NCBI RefSeq assembly: GCF_018130615.1
Contig: NZ_JAFCKB010000002.1
Coordinates: forward strand, 434,001 to 498,000
Length of the DNA: 64,000 bases
From: Bradyrhizobium manausense
Lineage (GTDB): Bacteria; Pseudomonadota; Alphaproteobacteria; Rhizobiales; Xanthobacteraceae
Reading direction: 5' to 3'
Of the stretch, positions 50,673 through 58,807 are shown piece by piece. The stretch's first letter is position 1. Every line of letters starts with the position of its first letter. The notes under the pieces are model-generated. The model searched no databases and was not told the DNA's origin. It worked only from the letters and a program-made list of their open reading frames with translations. Position numbers and translations under genes: made by a program.

Positions 50673-51158
50673 TCACTGCGGTGGAACCATCGTACCGGTG
50701 ATGCTGCAACTCACGCCAAGCCCCAGTGTATCGCCCGGGATCGTCTGGGCCGACAGCACCACGTATCTGTTCTGGCCGACGAGGAAGAAAACGTTCTGAT
50801 CGAAGTTATAGTAGTAGAAGCCGTTTGTTGCGTTCGCCGTGACCGGCGGAAAACCGAGATATATGCTCCGGACGACGACGGCGCCGGCCGAACCCGGAGG
50901 CGCTGTCCAAACCTGAAAATACATCAATTGAAGTTGCGCGCGCGTCGTAACGGCGCAGTACACATGATTGATAGAAAGCAAGGCGTCCGACGGCGTGAGC
51001 GATGAGACGGCGCTGCAGCGATTCGTGTTTTGGCAGCCCGCGGGTCCAAAGATGTCTTCATAGTAGATATTCGCGAGCCGATTGACCTGTCCAGCTTGCG
51101 CCGGAATGAGCGAAAACGTCCCCATGAGGAATGCCAACAATCGAAGTGCGTTTAGCAT
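50673..51158 (-). CDS. Secreted protein, member 2 of the local family
   Basis: The 161-residue product has a signal peptide (MLNALRLLAFLMGTFSLIPAQAG). The mature part shows IYYEDIFGPAGCQNTNRCSAV, LLSINHVYCAV, GQNRYVVLSA and VSCSITGTM. It keeps the paralogue signature (HV-x-C, final C-S-I-x-G) but its GRFPF strand is replaced by GQNRYVV, making it the most divergent member. Two extra Cys in the AGCQNTNRCS loop match member 1 (SAGCNGQLNCSA). The ATG at 51158 is preferred to 51347. Confidence 0.75.
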   Translation of the reverse strand: MLNALRLLAFLMGTFSLIPAQAGQVNRLANIYYEDIFGPAGCQNTNRCSAVSSLTPSDALLSINHVYCAVTTRAQLQLMYFQVWTAPPGSAGAVVVRSIYLGFPPVTANATNGFYYYNFDQNVFFLVGQNRYVVLSAQTIPGDTLGLGVSCSITGTMVPPQ

Positions 51159-51472
51159 CTTGTCGCTCCCAATATTGCCGCCCGCTTGAAATCCAGCGCA
51201 GGCGACAGCCATCCGATGCCGGGAGGGTGTGATGCAATACCCCGGTATGGATGGGTCTGAGCTGACCAGCAAAGGTTCAGCAGCAACGTCAAGAACCGCC
51301 GCACGACGGGGGGCGTCAGGTCGTGGTCTGTTGCAACAGCAAAACAAGGCGCGGGACTGAAGCCCTCGCGATCCCCGTTTGCAAATTCTCGATCGGGAAG
51401 GGACGCAGCAGAGCCGGATCTGGATCCGGAGAAAACAAGGCCCGCCAGCAGGCGCTGGGAGGCCCTGTGCTT
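51159..51472. other. Intergenic region with no gene seen
   Basis: About 310 bp. It shows scattered GC-rich palindromic bits (for example gatctggatccggag at 51417 and ggcccgccagcaggcgctgggaggcc at 51442-51467, which can fold and may terminate the upstream gene). No protein gene was supported. Confidence 0.35.
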
Positions 51473-51970
51473 TCAGTCGTCCGACAAGTTGCCGACAATG
51501 GTGCAGTCGGCAATAACCTGAGAGGGGTTGGCGTTGGGGGCTGATGCCGACGTGATCGAGATGAAGGGAAACCGTCCAGGACCTAGTTTCAAAAAGGTAT
51601 CGGTGACGACCGAATAGTATCGAAAGCTGATCGAGACCTCTGCCTCAACAGTGCCACGAATGGATTGCGAACGGCCGAGATCGCCCGCCATTCCGTTCGT
51701 GGTGGAGCCGCCCACGGATGTACGTCCCAACATCCAACCGAGTGCGGTCTCGATGTCGCAGGCCACGTGCGTGATGTTCAGAAACTTGTCTGCTGGTGCT
51801 TGCGCGAACCACAGCGTAGCAAGGTTGCCGCCAATATTGATAGAGGCGCGATCCTCGTACCAATTCCCTGATCTGACTGGCTTGTTGTTCTGCGCCTGAA
51901 CCGGCGCGGCAAAGACGAGGAGAAACCCAAGAAAGGCGAGGGTGACTTTGGCGAATTCAGCGAAACGCAT
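51473..51970 (-). CDS. Secreted protein, member 3 of the local family
   Basis: The 165-residue product starts MRFAEFAKVTLAFLGFLLVFAAPVQAQNNKPVRSG; the signal peptide N-terminus MRFAEFA is identical to member 1. The mature part has NWYEDRASINIGGNLATLWFAQAPADKFLNITHVACDI, LGPGRFPFISI and VIADCTIVGNLSDD. It is closest to member 4 (YEDRASIN, DKFLNITHV, CTIVG). GGAGGTCGAA precedes the ATG at 51970. Confidence 0.85.
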   Translation of the reverse strand: MRFAEFAKVTLAFLGFLLVFAAPVQAQNNKPVRSGNWYEDRASINIGGNLATLWFAQAPADKFLNITHVACDIETALGWMLGRTSVGGSTTNGMAGDLGRSQSIRGTVEAEVSISFRYYSVVTDTFLKLGPGRFPFISITSASAPNANPSQVIADCTIVGNLSDD

Positions 51971-52552
51971 TTCGACCTCCAAATGAAAGAAGTAGATGCC
52001 GGATCTTTTTTGAACGGGCGTGTGTACCGCGCCCCCGATGATCCGCGCGTCATCCAAACGACCGACGCGGCCTGGAGCGCGTTGATCAATTGGCACTGGG
52101 AGTCTGACCGACGACCGCAAGGCACGGATCAGCCAGCACAAAGCCGGGCCAGCCCTCGGCGCCGCGATCCTGACCGACGAAGCGTGGCTCGACGTCAGAC
52201 TGGTGCGGATCGTCCGGTCAGTGATTCAGCGTCGAGGGCGACGTGACGCTTGCGCGCGTCAGCTCCTCCGGCCGCAGCCGCGGCTTGGCAGGGGCCTCCC
52301 AATACAATGAGCGGCTCGCCCTGCCATTGGCGAAGCGCAGTTCGCAGCTGCCGCATCACCGGGATGAGAGGCGCCTTATCCACAATGGCAGGGCAAGATT
52401 GCTGCGAAAGCGAACAGGATAAGCCCGATTGCGTCCGTCACGCTGTTATCGGCGGCGTTGTCCTTGCCGGACAGCGCAATTGCGGTTGTAAAGCACAATC
52501 ATTTTAACTAATTTTTTAGACGGCAATTATGCCAAGAAGGGGCTCGTTTAAA
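51971..52552. other. Intergenic region with no gene seen
   Basis: About 580 bp between member 3 and the beta-helix gene. Plus-strand reading frames such as RLVRIVRSVIQRRG occur but lack a start context and look Arg-rich and out of frame. An AT-rich stretch (cattttaactaattttttagac, 52500-52522) lies just before the beta-helix gene and probably carries its promoter. Confidence 0.35.
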
Positions 52553-53407
52553 ATGACTAAGAGATTCCCATTTATATTCGCATTTATGGCGGCGGGCGGA
52601 CTGTTTGCGGGTCCGGCTTACGCCGCTCAGACGGCCTACGTTCAGGCGACCACAGCCTCACCCGGCGCCTGTACCCAAACTGCACCCTGCACCACCATCG
52701 CAGCTGGACTCGCCGCCGCCAGTGCCGGCGGAGAAGTCGTCATCCTGGACTCCGCGACGTACAACGAGTCCAACGCCATCACCAAAACCGTTGTCATTAC
52801 CGCGCCTAACCGTCCGATCATCGTTCCAGTGTCCGGCCAGCCTGCCTTCACCTTGGCCACGGCCAATGTCAGTCTCAGCATTGGAGGGGTGATCATCGAC
52901 GGCGCGGGTGGGACGGCGTCGGGAATTGTCGTGACAAACGGCAAGAACCTCTTCGTCTCCGATTCCTCCGTCAGGAACTTCACGGCCGCAGGCGTCGCAG
53001 CGATTTACGTGACACCTCCCACTGGTGTTACCCTCAACGTGTTCGTGACCGGCGCCAGCACCAGCGGCAACAACGCGGGAATTGTTGCCGATGGCAGTGC
53101 AGGGGGCAGCATTCGCGCCACCCTGCGCAGCTCGCTTGTTTCGGTCAACACCCATGGCGGACTTACCGCAATCGGCGGCTCCGGAAGCTCGGTTTTCCTG
53201 CTCCACCAGGTGCTCTTGCAGGGCAACGGCGCTGCCATTTCTGCCTCCAACGGAGGTGGATTTCTGGTCGATGATTGTCGGATTTTCGGCAATTCCGCCG
53301 GAATCTCGGCAAGCGCCGGATCCTTCGTTTATTCCTACGGGAACAATAATCTGAACGGGAATTTTGGGAACGACGGTACATTCACCGGCAGTATCGGGCT
53401 CCAGTAA
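52553..53407 (+). CDS. Secreted right-handed beta-helix-like protein
   Basis: The 284-residue product has a signal peptide (MTKRFPFIFAFMAAGGLFAGPAYA) and a mature domain of ~20-residue turns: AAGLAAASAGGEVVILDSATYNES, KTVVITAPNRPIIVP, LSIGGVIIDGAGGTASGIVVTN, SSVRNFTAAGVAAI, STSGNNAGIVADGSAGG, FLVDDCRIFGNSAGIS. This is the parallel beta-helix pattern (pectate-lyase-like/NosD-like) of surface and carbohydrate-active proteins. The first mature part has two Cys in SPGACTQTAPCTT. No catalytic Asp cluster is evident. A perfect hairpin follows the stop. Confidence 0.8.
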   Translation: MTKRFPFIFAFMAAGGLFAGPAYAAQTAYVQATTASPGACTQTAPCTTIAAGLAAASAGGEVVILDSATYNESNAITKTVVITAPNRPIIVPVSGQPAFTLATANVSLSIGGVIIDGAGGTASGIVVTNGKNLFVSDSSVRNFTAAGVAAIYVTPPTGVTLNVFVTGASTSGNNAGIVADGSAGGSIRATLRSSLVSVNTHGGLTAIGGSGSSVFLLHQVLLQGNGAAISASNGGGFLVDDCRIFGNSAGISASAGSFVYSYGNNNLNGNFGNDGTFTGSIGLQ

Positions 53408-53419
53408 TCGCAATAAGCG

Positions 53420-53450
53420 CCTCCGGACGAACCTGGGGTTCGTCCGGAGG
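53420..53450 (+). terminator. Perfect hairpin after the beta-helix gene
   Basis: CCTCCGGACGAACC (53420-53433) pairs with GGTTCGTCCGGAGG (53437-53450) around TGG, 13 bp after the stop. A T-rich tail is lacking (acagtttcgc), so it may be a Rho-assisted end or mRNA stabiliser. Confidence 0.65.
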
Positions 53451-53470
53451 ACAGTTTCGCGTCGATACGC

Positions 53471-53523
53471 CACTCAATTGCGCTTTCAGGGGTGGGCTAC
53501 GGCATTGACGAATGAGTTTCGTG
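53471..53523. repeat. Direct repeat, copy 1 (flanks secreted protein member 4)
   Basis: The 53-bp segment cactcaattgcg...gacgaatgagtttcgtg recurs as a 54-bp copy at 54327-54380 with roughly 80 % identity by eye and one indel. The conserved ends are cactcaattgcg and ttgacgaatga-tttcgtg. The copies lie on either side of the 53587-54075 gene. Confidence 0.7.
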
Positions 53524-53586
53524 CACTTGCCGCGGTCATCGTTGTCACCATAATCCGGTTCGCCCTAGCGCGCCTTCGTTGGCTCA

Positions 53587-54075
53587 TCAGCTATCGGTCA
53601 ACTCTCCAACGATGGTGCATGCCCCATTTAGGGCAAAGCTCCCTGTGCTTGCTGCTGTTGCGATAGAGAGCCAGGGATATCGGCCTGGGCCGATTTTGTA
53701 ATAGACCTGCGTTATGACGGAATAATACTTGCTCCCGCCTGCGGCTTCTCCAGTCGTGTTTCCTCGAACAGACATGGGGCGGCCCAGGTCGACAGCGCCG
53801 GGAGTTGTCCCGACTCCCAATTCTGCCACCGCTAGGATTTGATTTGAGAGCACGGAGATGGTGCAATTGACGTGCGTGATATTGAGGAACTTGTCGCTCG
53901 GTGTCTGAGTGAATGTGAGCGTAGCCGTTGCAAAGTTCCCGTTTATCGATGCTCGATCTTCGTAGAATGTTCCTGAGATAATTTGCTTGTTGTTCTGCGC
54001 GTGAGCGGGGGCAGCAAATGTCAGGACAAACAAGAGCAGCGCAGCAGCGGACTTGGCAAACTGGATGAAATGCAT
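53587..54075 (-). CDS. Secreted protein, member 4 of the local family
   Basis: The 162-residue product has a signal peptide (MHFIQFAKSAAALLLFVLTFAAPAHAQ), then QIISGTFYEDRASINGNFATATLTFTQTPSDKFLNITHVNCTI, IGPGRYPWLSI and GACTIVGELTDS. It aligns with member 3 along its whole length. GGAGGCTGAA precedes the ATG at 54075; the frame is open to 54087. It is bracketed by a direct repeat of ~53 bp, suggesting duplication or mobility of the unit. Confidence 0.85.
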   Translation of the reverse strand: MHFIQFAKSAAALLLFVLTFAAPAHAQNNKQIISGTFYEDRASINGNFATATLTFTQTPSDKFLNITHVNCTISVLSNQILAVAELGVGTTPGAVDLGRPMSVRGNTTGEAAGGSKYYSVITQVYYKIGPGRYPWLSIATAASTGSFALNGACTIVGELTDS

Positions 54076-54326
54076 TTCAGCCTCCAAATGTCAGGGCGGG
54101 CATTCATCCTCGTACGATTTCGACGACCGAACATCTGACGAATGTCGTAGCCGATGTTCTCGCAGATGCGCCGGTCCGCCGCGTTTGGGACGCCGTGATC
54201 GAAGCGTCCGGGAGCGCGCCCCGCGAATCATCGTTCGGTAGCGGCTCGGTTTGCGTGCGAGCTACAGCGCGTTGTGCGTGTGTGGAATCTCTAGCTTGGG
54301 CGCATGGCAACTATACAGTGACCGTG

Positions 54327-54380
54327 CACTCAATTGCGTTTTTCGGAGCTGGGTTACGGTGTTGACGAATGAATTTCGTG
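54327..54380. repeat. Direct repeat, copy 2
   Basis: The 54-bp segment starts cactcaattgcgtttttcgg and ends ttgacgaatgaatttcgtg; see the copy at 53471-53523. The sequence cactcaattgcg occurs only at these two places in the window, as far as I could see by eye. Each copy ends in a potential ATG (gacgaATGa), and here that ATG begins a 42-codon ORF. Confidence 0.7.
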
Positions 54381-54497
54381 ATCGAGGGCAGCGCGAAGGC
54401 CACGCGTGGCGTGCACCTCGCCGATTTAGCGAAATGGATCGACGTTCGCCGGGCGGCGGCTCAGAAGGAGCTAGACCAGCTACAGGGAAGGCGGTGA
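54369..54497 (+). CDS. Possible 42-residue charged helical protein
   Basis: The ORF starts at the ATG within the direct repeat: MNFVIEGSAKATRGVHLADLAKWIDVRRAAAQKELDQLQGRR. The charge pattern and helix propensity (AKWIDVRRAAAQKELDQL) look protein-like, but there is no Shine-Dalgarno and the length is short. Function unknown. Confidence 0.3.
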   Translation: MNFVIEGSAKATRGVHLADLAKWIDVRRAAAQKELDQLQGRR

Positions 54498-54595
54498 AGT
54501 CCAAGCGCAAATTCATGGTGTGAGACGCTCTCCCGCGATCATGGGGCTCACCGGTTCACGTTTGGCTGACCCGGCAAATTCGTTCCCTCGATCTC

Positions 54596-55231
54596 TCATC
54601 GTCCAAGCTGAGGCGGCGCAATCGAATCCTCGCAGGTAAATATCCGTGCGTCCGGTCCCTCTGGTACCTGTCCTCTGATCCATTGCGGATTGCTGGCCCA
54701 TCCGGCCCACGTGAAACGCGTCGGATTTGGATTTGGGTGACTTGGCCAAAGCCTGCCGAGTATCTGGGCCTCGTATGACACGCAGATCCGGACATCGGTA
54801 GTCAGGATCTTCGCCGGAATGGCAACCGGATTGGAACAAGGAATAGCGATTGAGTCGCTGGGGCCAAGCGTATTGGTTGAACCCGTCCTAACTACCGAGG
54901 CTTCCTGCACTCTGTAATTGGGGTTGTCGTATTTGATGTCGAGGATGTGACAGGTCCAGCGAATATTCCGTAATGTGAATACGTGACTGTTGTTCGTGAT
55001 CAAGAAGGGATAGGCGAATGGTTTAGTTGGGTCTGATCCCGGCGAAGAAACCGTAGCTCCAATCTCATAGATTCGATCGAAAATCAGGTAGCCTACTGAT
55101 AGGACCGCCAGCGCTCGAAACAACCATGCGATGACGAGATGGTCGTCACGCCATACCCAGCGTACAAAACGCGCGAGCAAGATTGCGCAGAATGCCAATC
55201 CAGCGACGCTATAGCTTAGCAATGCCCTCAC
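54596..55231 (-). CDS. Membrane-anchored protein, unknown function
   Basis: The 211-residue product has two hydrophobic segments, at ~7-26 (VAGLAFCAILLARFVRWVW) and ~32-52 (LVIAWLFRALAVLSVGYLIFD), then a soluble domain with FAYPFLITNNSHVFTLRNIRWTCHILDIKYDNPN and IAIPCSNPVAIPAKILTTDVRICVSYEAQILG. The two Cys in the latter regions may pair. The N-SH(V)F...C-H-I pattern is seen in small rhizobial membrane proteins, but I know no function. Confidence 0.65.
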   Translation of the reverse strand: MRALLSYSVAGLAFCAILLARFVRWVWRDDHLVIAWLFRALAVLSVGYLIFDRIYEIGATVSSPGSDPTKPFAYPFLITNNSHVFTLRNIRWTCHILDIKYDNPNYRVQEASVVRTGSTNTLGPSDSIAIPCSNPVAIPAKILTTDVRICVSYEAQILGRLWPSHPNPNPTRFTWAGWASNPQWIRGQVPEGPDARIFTCEDSIAPPQLGR

Positions 55232-55335
55232 TGATCCCGCCCCGTTGAGATCACCGGTACATCTAGGAATTCACGCTGGCCTGCAAGTGCTGCAGCTCAC
55301 GTTGGTTTGGTGGATTTCGTCGAACATCCCAGGAG

Positions 55336-55428
55336 TCAGCCGGCTCCACCACCGCCTGCACCTCGCCCATACTTGGCGACATGCGAGACCGATACCACGC
55401 CAAGAACTAACCAAACGAGCGCAGTCAT
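55336..55428 (-). CDS. Possible 30-residue small membrane peptide
   Basis: The reverse strand reads MTALVWLVLGVVSVSHVAKYGRGAGGGGAG with AGGAGCG before the ATG at 55428. One hydrophobic helix and a Gly-rich tail. It lies in the 290-bp region between the membrane protein gene and tRNA-Lys, where nothing else is supported. Short, so chance is not excluded. Confidence 0.3.
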   Translation of the reverse strand: MTALVWLVLGVVSVSHVAKYGRGAGGGGAG

Positions 55429-55519
55429 GGCCGCGCTCCTGTGTGCATAGTGTGTGCACGCGGGATTTTAGAGATAGGAAGATGTGGTGAGGATTTTAGC
55501 GTAAGTCCTTGATTTAGCT

Positions 55520-55595
55520 TGGTGAGCGCGCTGGGGCTCGAACCCAGGACCCCGTGATTAAAAGTCACGTGCTCTACCGGCTGAGCTACGCGCTC
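55520..55595 (-). tRNA. tRNA-Lys (TTT anticodon)
   Basis: The reverse strand folds as a tRNA: acceptor arms GAGCGCG and CGCGCTC, D arm GCTC...GAGC, anticodon stem CGTGA/TCACG with loop CTTTTAA (anticodon TTT), T arm CTGGG-TTCGAGC-CCCAG. CCA is encoded at 55522-55520. It reads both AAA and AAG lysine codons. tRNA genes are common integration sites; I saw no second copy of its 3' half in the window. Confidence 0.95.
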
Positions 55596-55925
55596 CCATG
55601 GCCGCTGGATGGCTTCAACGATTGATCGCCATCGTCTTCGGACATTCGAGAAGCATGTCTTGCCGCTACGCCTGGATTTGCGTTGCGGGGAAAACCGGCT
55701 GTTTCCGGATCATGCTTTCGGCTCGCGCTGTGTAGGGGGATGGGGCGCTGAGGTCAATAGCAGGGGTGGCTGCCGAAACTGTTGGCAGGATCGGGGATTT
55801 GCCCGCGGTATCCGTCGTTTAGGCCGGAATTCTCAACCCGATTGGCGAGTAGCTATCCACGCCGAACACTGCCGACGGTATGTCGGCGCAGACGTCTTGC
55901 CCGCGCGAGGGGACCATTCGTCCCG

Positions 55926-58655
55926 TCAGTTCGCCTCCCGCCGCACCTCGCTCGGCACCGGTTGCGCATTGCCCGATGTCGGCAGCGCGACCGGGCGCAG
56001 GCCGATCAGCTCGGCGGTGCGGATTGCGCTGTCGCGCCAGAACTGGAACGAGTTGATGCGGCTGAGCTCGAGGATGGCGATCGCCACCGCAGCCAGGAAC
56101 GGCAGGCTCTGCAGCACCAGCACGCCGGCGAAGATGTAGATCTCGGTGATCTGCCTGAAGCTGTTGGAGGCAATCAGCACGCCGGCGCCGACCAGGAGCA
56201 GGGTGCCGATCACGGCCTCCCAGAACGCCTGGAACTCGATCGACATCCTGGACAGGCCGCCCTTGGACGTCCGCGCGAACGCGATGTGCTCGGTGATCAG
56301 GCCTTGCGCGACCGCGCGCGACACCGTCCATTGCACGCTCATTGCCGCGATCATCGCGCCCAGCATCTGGCCGGGCTTGATCGCAACGCGTGCGCGGTAC
56401 ATCGACAGGAAGTGCGCGAGCGAGACGACGAAGGCGCCGATGATCGGCAGCGTCAGGATCTTGTCGGGGATGGCGATGTCGGCGAAGGCGACGATCGGCA
56501 CCCAGACGAGGTTGAGCAGCGCCACGACCACGCCAAGGCTTTCGGCACCTAACCAGTTCAGCCAGCCCAGGCCGTATTCGCGCTTCTGGTCGGGTGTCAG
56601 CCGGCTCTTGCCGGGCAGGAAGTGCCGCCAGTGCTTCTTCACGATCTGCAGGCCGCCATAGGCCCAGCGGTGGCGCTGCTTCTTGAAGGCCTCGTAGGTG
56701 TCGGGGAGCAGCCCCTTGCCGTAGCGGTGATTGGTGTAATGGGTGGTCCAGCCGAGCTCCTGGATCGCAAGGCCGAGGTCCGAGTCCTCGCAGATCGTGT
56801 CGCTCGACCAGCCGCCGGCCATGTCCATCGCGGCGCGGCGGATCAGGCACATCGTGCCGTGCACGATGACGGCGTTGAGCTCGTTGCGCTGAACCATGCC
56901 GATGTCGAAGAACCCGGCATATTCGCCGTTCATGATGTAGTGCATGATCGACAGGTCGCCGTCGCGATGCTCCTGCGGCGCCTGCACCAGGCCGACGCGG
57001 GGATCGGCGAAGGCCGGCACGAGGTCCTTCAGCCAGTCGGGCTCGACGACATAGTCGGCATCGAGAATGCCGATGATCTCGGCATCGACGGCCGTGCGGT
57101 CCATCGCAATGCGCAGTGCGCCGGCCTTGAAGCCCTGCACCTTTTCGGCGTTGATGAACTTGAAGCGTTCACCGAGCGTGCGGCAGTGGTCCTGGATCGG
57201 CTGCCAGAAGGCGGGATCCGGAGTGTTGTTGATGATGACCACGCATTCGTAGTTCGGATAGTCGAGCCGCGACAGCGCATCGAGCGTCTGCTTCAGCATC
57301 TCGACCGGCTCGAAATAGGCGGGGATGTGGATCGAGACCTTGGGGTAGTAATTCTCCGGCACGTCCTCGATCGTCTTGCCCTTGGCGAGCAGCCGCTGCG
57401 GCGGCCGGCCGAAGGCGACAGCCGCGATCTCGTCGATGCGGGCCATCGCGATGAGGACGAGAGGAACAAGGAGAATCATGCCGAGCGTCAGCGCGAAGGC
57501 CGAGCCGAAGATGAAATAGTGCCCGTTCCAGAATGCGAACACGGTCGCAGCCCAGGCGCCGACACCGTGGGCGGCGGCCGACAGCAGGAGGGCCTGCCTG
57601 GCGGTCGGCTGCTCCAGCCGCAGGATCGGCAGCGACAAGAGAATGCCGACCAGCAGTGCGATCGTCATCAGCTTCCAATAGTCGGGATTCTCGACCGGGC
57701 CGGTCCAGGCAAATTTCGGCTCGCGGCTGGCGTTGAGGATGCCCCAGTAGGGACCGACGCCGCCCTCAAAATACTTCCAGGGCTGATCGATCGCCTCGAC
57801 GATGTTGTAGTCCATGCCCAGCGCTTCGGCGCGGGTGACGAAGTTGCGCAGCGTCAGGGCCTGCTGGAACGGACCGGGGTCGGCGTTGCGCAAATTATAG
57901 CCCGCGCTCGGCCAGCCGAACTCGGCAATCACGATGCGCTTGCCCGGGAACTGATTGCGCAAGAGGTTGTAGCGGTCCACGGCTTGGTCGACCGCCTGGT
58001 CGGAGCGGAAGTTTTCCCAATAGGGCAGCACGTGCGCGGCGATGAAATCGACGTTGGAGCCGAGCTCGGGATTGTCGCGCCAGATGTTCCAGATCTCGCC
58101 GGTGGTGACAGGCACGCGCACCGCGCTCTTCACCTTCTTGATCATCTCGATGAGGTCTTCGACCTTCTGCTCGCCGCGGTAGATCACCTCGTTGCCGACG
58201 ACGACCCCGTTGACGTTGCTGTTCTTGCGGGCGAGCTCGATCGCGGCCTTGATCTCGCGCTCGTTGCGATCCGGGTCCTTGTCGATCCAAGCGCCGACGG
58301 TGACCTTGAGGCCGAACTCGGCTGCGATCGGTGGCACCAGTTCCACGCCACCGGTCGACGAATAGAGGCGGATCGCGCGCGTCATGGTCGACAGCGTCTT
58401 CAGGTCGGCGCGGATTTTCTCGATGGTCGGGATGTTGTCGATGTCGGGATGGGCCGAGCCTTCGAACGGCGCGTAGGAGACGCTGGGCAACAGGCCTTTG
58501 AAGTCCGGCGCGGGTTCCTTGTCGCGCAAGACTCCCCAAAGGCCGGCGTGGAGCACGGACACGAGCAACAGAACGGCGGCGACAACGCGCATCGCGGCTA
58601 AACCAAAAGGGGCTGAGGGGGCAGGGAAGCGGATCCGACCCCGAGATCCGACCAA
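55926..58655 (-). CDS. ndvB: Beta-(1,3)-glucan synthase NdvB-like (GH17-GT2 fusion)
   Basis: The 909-residue inner-membrane enzyme matches the ~102-kDa NdvB of Bradyrhizobium, required for cyclic beta-1,3/1,6-glucan synthesis and nodulation. N-terminal residues ~45-330 carry a GH17-like domain (VSYAPFEGSAHPD, VVGNEVIYRGEQ, VIAEFGWPSAGYNL with the catalytic Glu). Membrane helices follow. Residues ~430-680 are a GT2 domain: KVSIHIPAYFEP, the DADYVVEPDW DxD motif and QRHRWAYGG (QxxRW). C-terminal helices finish it. The long plus-strand reading frame opposite it is a shadow. Confidence 0.93.
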   Translation of the reverse strand: MVGSRGRIRFPAPSAPFGLAAMRVVAAVLLLVSVLHAGLWGVLRDKEPAPDFKGLLPSVSYAPFEGSAHPDIDNIPTIEKIRADLKTLSTMTRAIRLYSSTGGVELVPPIAAEFGLKVTVGAWIDKDPDRNEREIKAAIELARKNSNVNGVVVGNEVIYRGEQKVEDLIEMIKKVKSAVRVPVTTGEIWNIWRDNPELGSNVDFIAAHVLPYWENFRSDQAVDQAVDRYNLLRNQFPGKRIVIAEFGWPSAGYNLRNADPGPFQQALTLRNFVTRAEALGMDYNIVEAIDQPWKYFEGGVGPYWGILNASREPKFAWTGPVENPDYWKLMTIALLVGILLSLPILRLEQPTARQALLLSAAAHGVGAWAATVFAFWNGHYFIFGSAFALTLGMILLVPLVLIAMARIDEIAAVAFGRPPQRLLAKGKTIEDVPENYYPKVSIHIPAYFEPVEMLKQTLDALSRLDYPNYECVVIINNTPDPAFWQPIQDHCRTLGERFKFINAEKVQGFKAGALRIAMDRTAVDAEIIGILDADYVVEPDWLKDLVPAFADPRVGLVQAPQEHRDGDLSIMHYIMNGEYAGFFDIGMVQRNELNAVIVHGTMCLIRRAAMDMAGGWSSDTICEDSDLGLAIQELGWTTHYTNHRYGKGLLPDTYEAFKKQRHRWAYGGLQIVKKHWRHFLPGKSRLTPDQKREYGLGWLNWLGAESLGVVVALLNLVWVPIVAFADIAIPDKILTLPIIGAFVVSLAHFLSMYRARVAIKPGQMLGAMIAAMSVQWTVSRAVAQGLITEHIAFARTSKGGLSRMSIEFQAFWEAVIGTLLLVGAGVLIASNSFRQITEIYIFAGVLVLQSLPFLAAVAIAILELSRINSFQFWRDSAIRTAELIGLRPVALPTSGNAQPVPSEVRREAN

Positions 58656-58807
58656 GTCCGCGGCAAATGGAGCATACCTCTGCCGCGCAGTTTCACAACT
58701 GTCATGGCCTCATGTCCTTATGAGGGCATGGCATTTTTGGAAGCGCGGAAGTGCCAACCGCCTCTATCGCCGATCGTTCCTGAACGGAGGCTGAAGCCGG
58801 CCTGCGG

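Noticed and set aside
56622-58601. Long plus-strand ORF of 659 residues opposite ndvB
   Set aside because: It is a codon-bias shadow: Arg/Asp/His-rich composition, no family motifs, and the opposite strand encodes a well-conserved enzyme.
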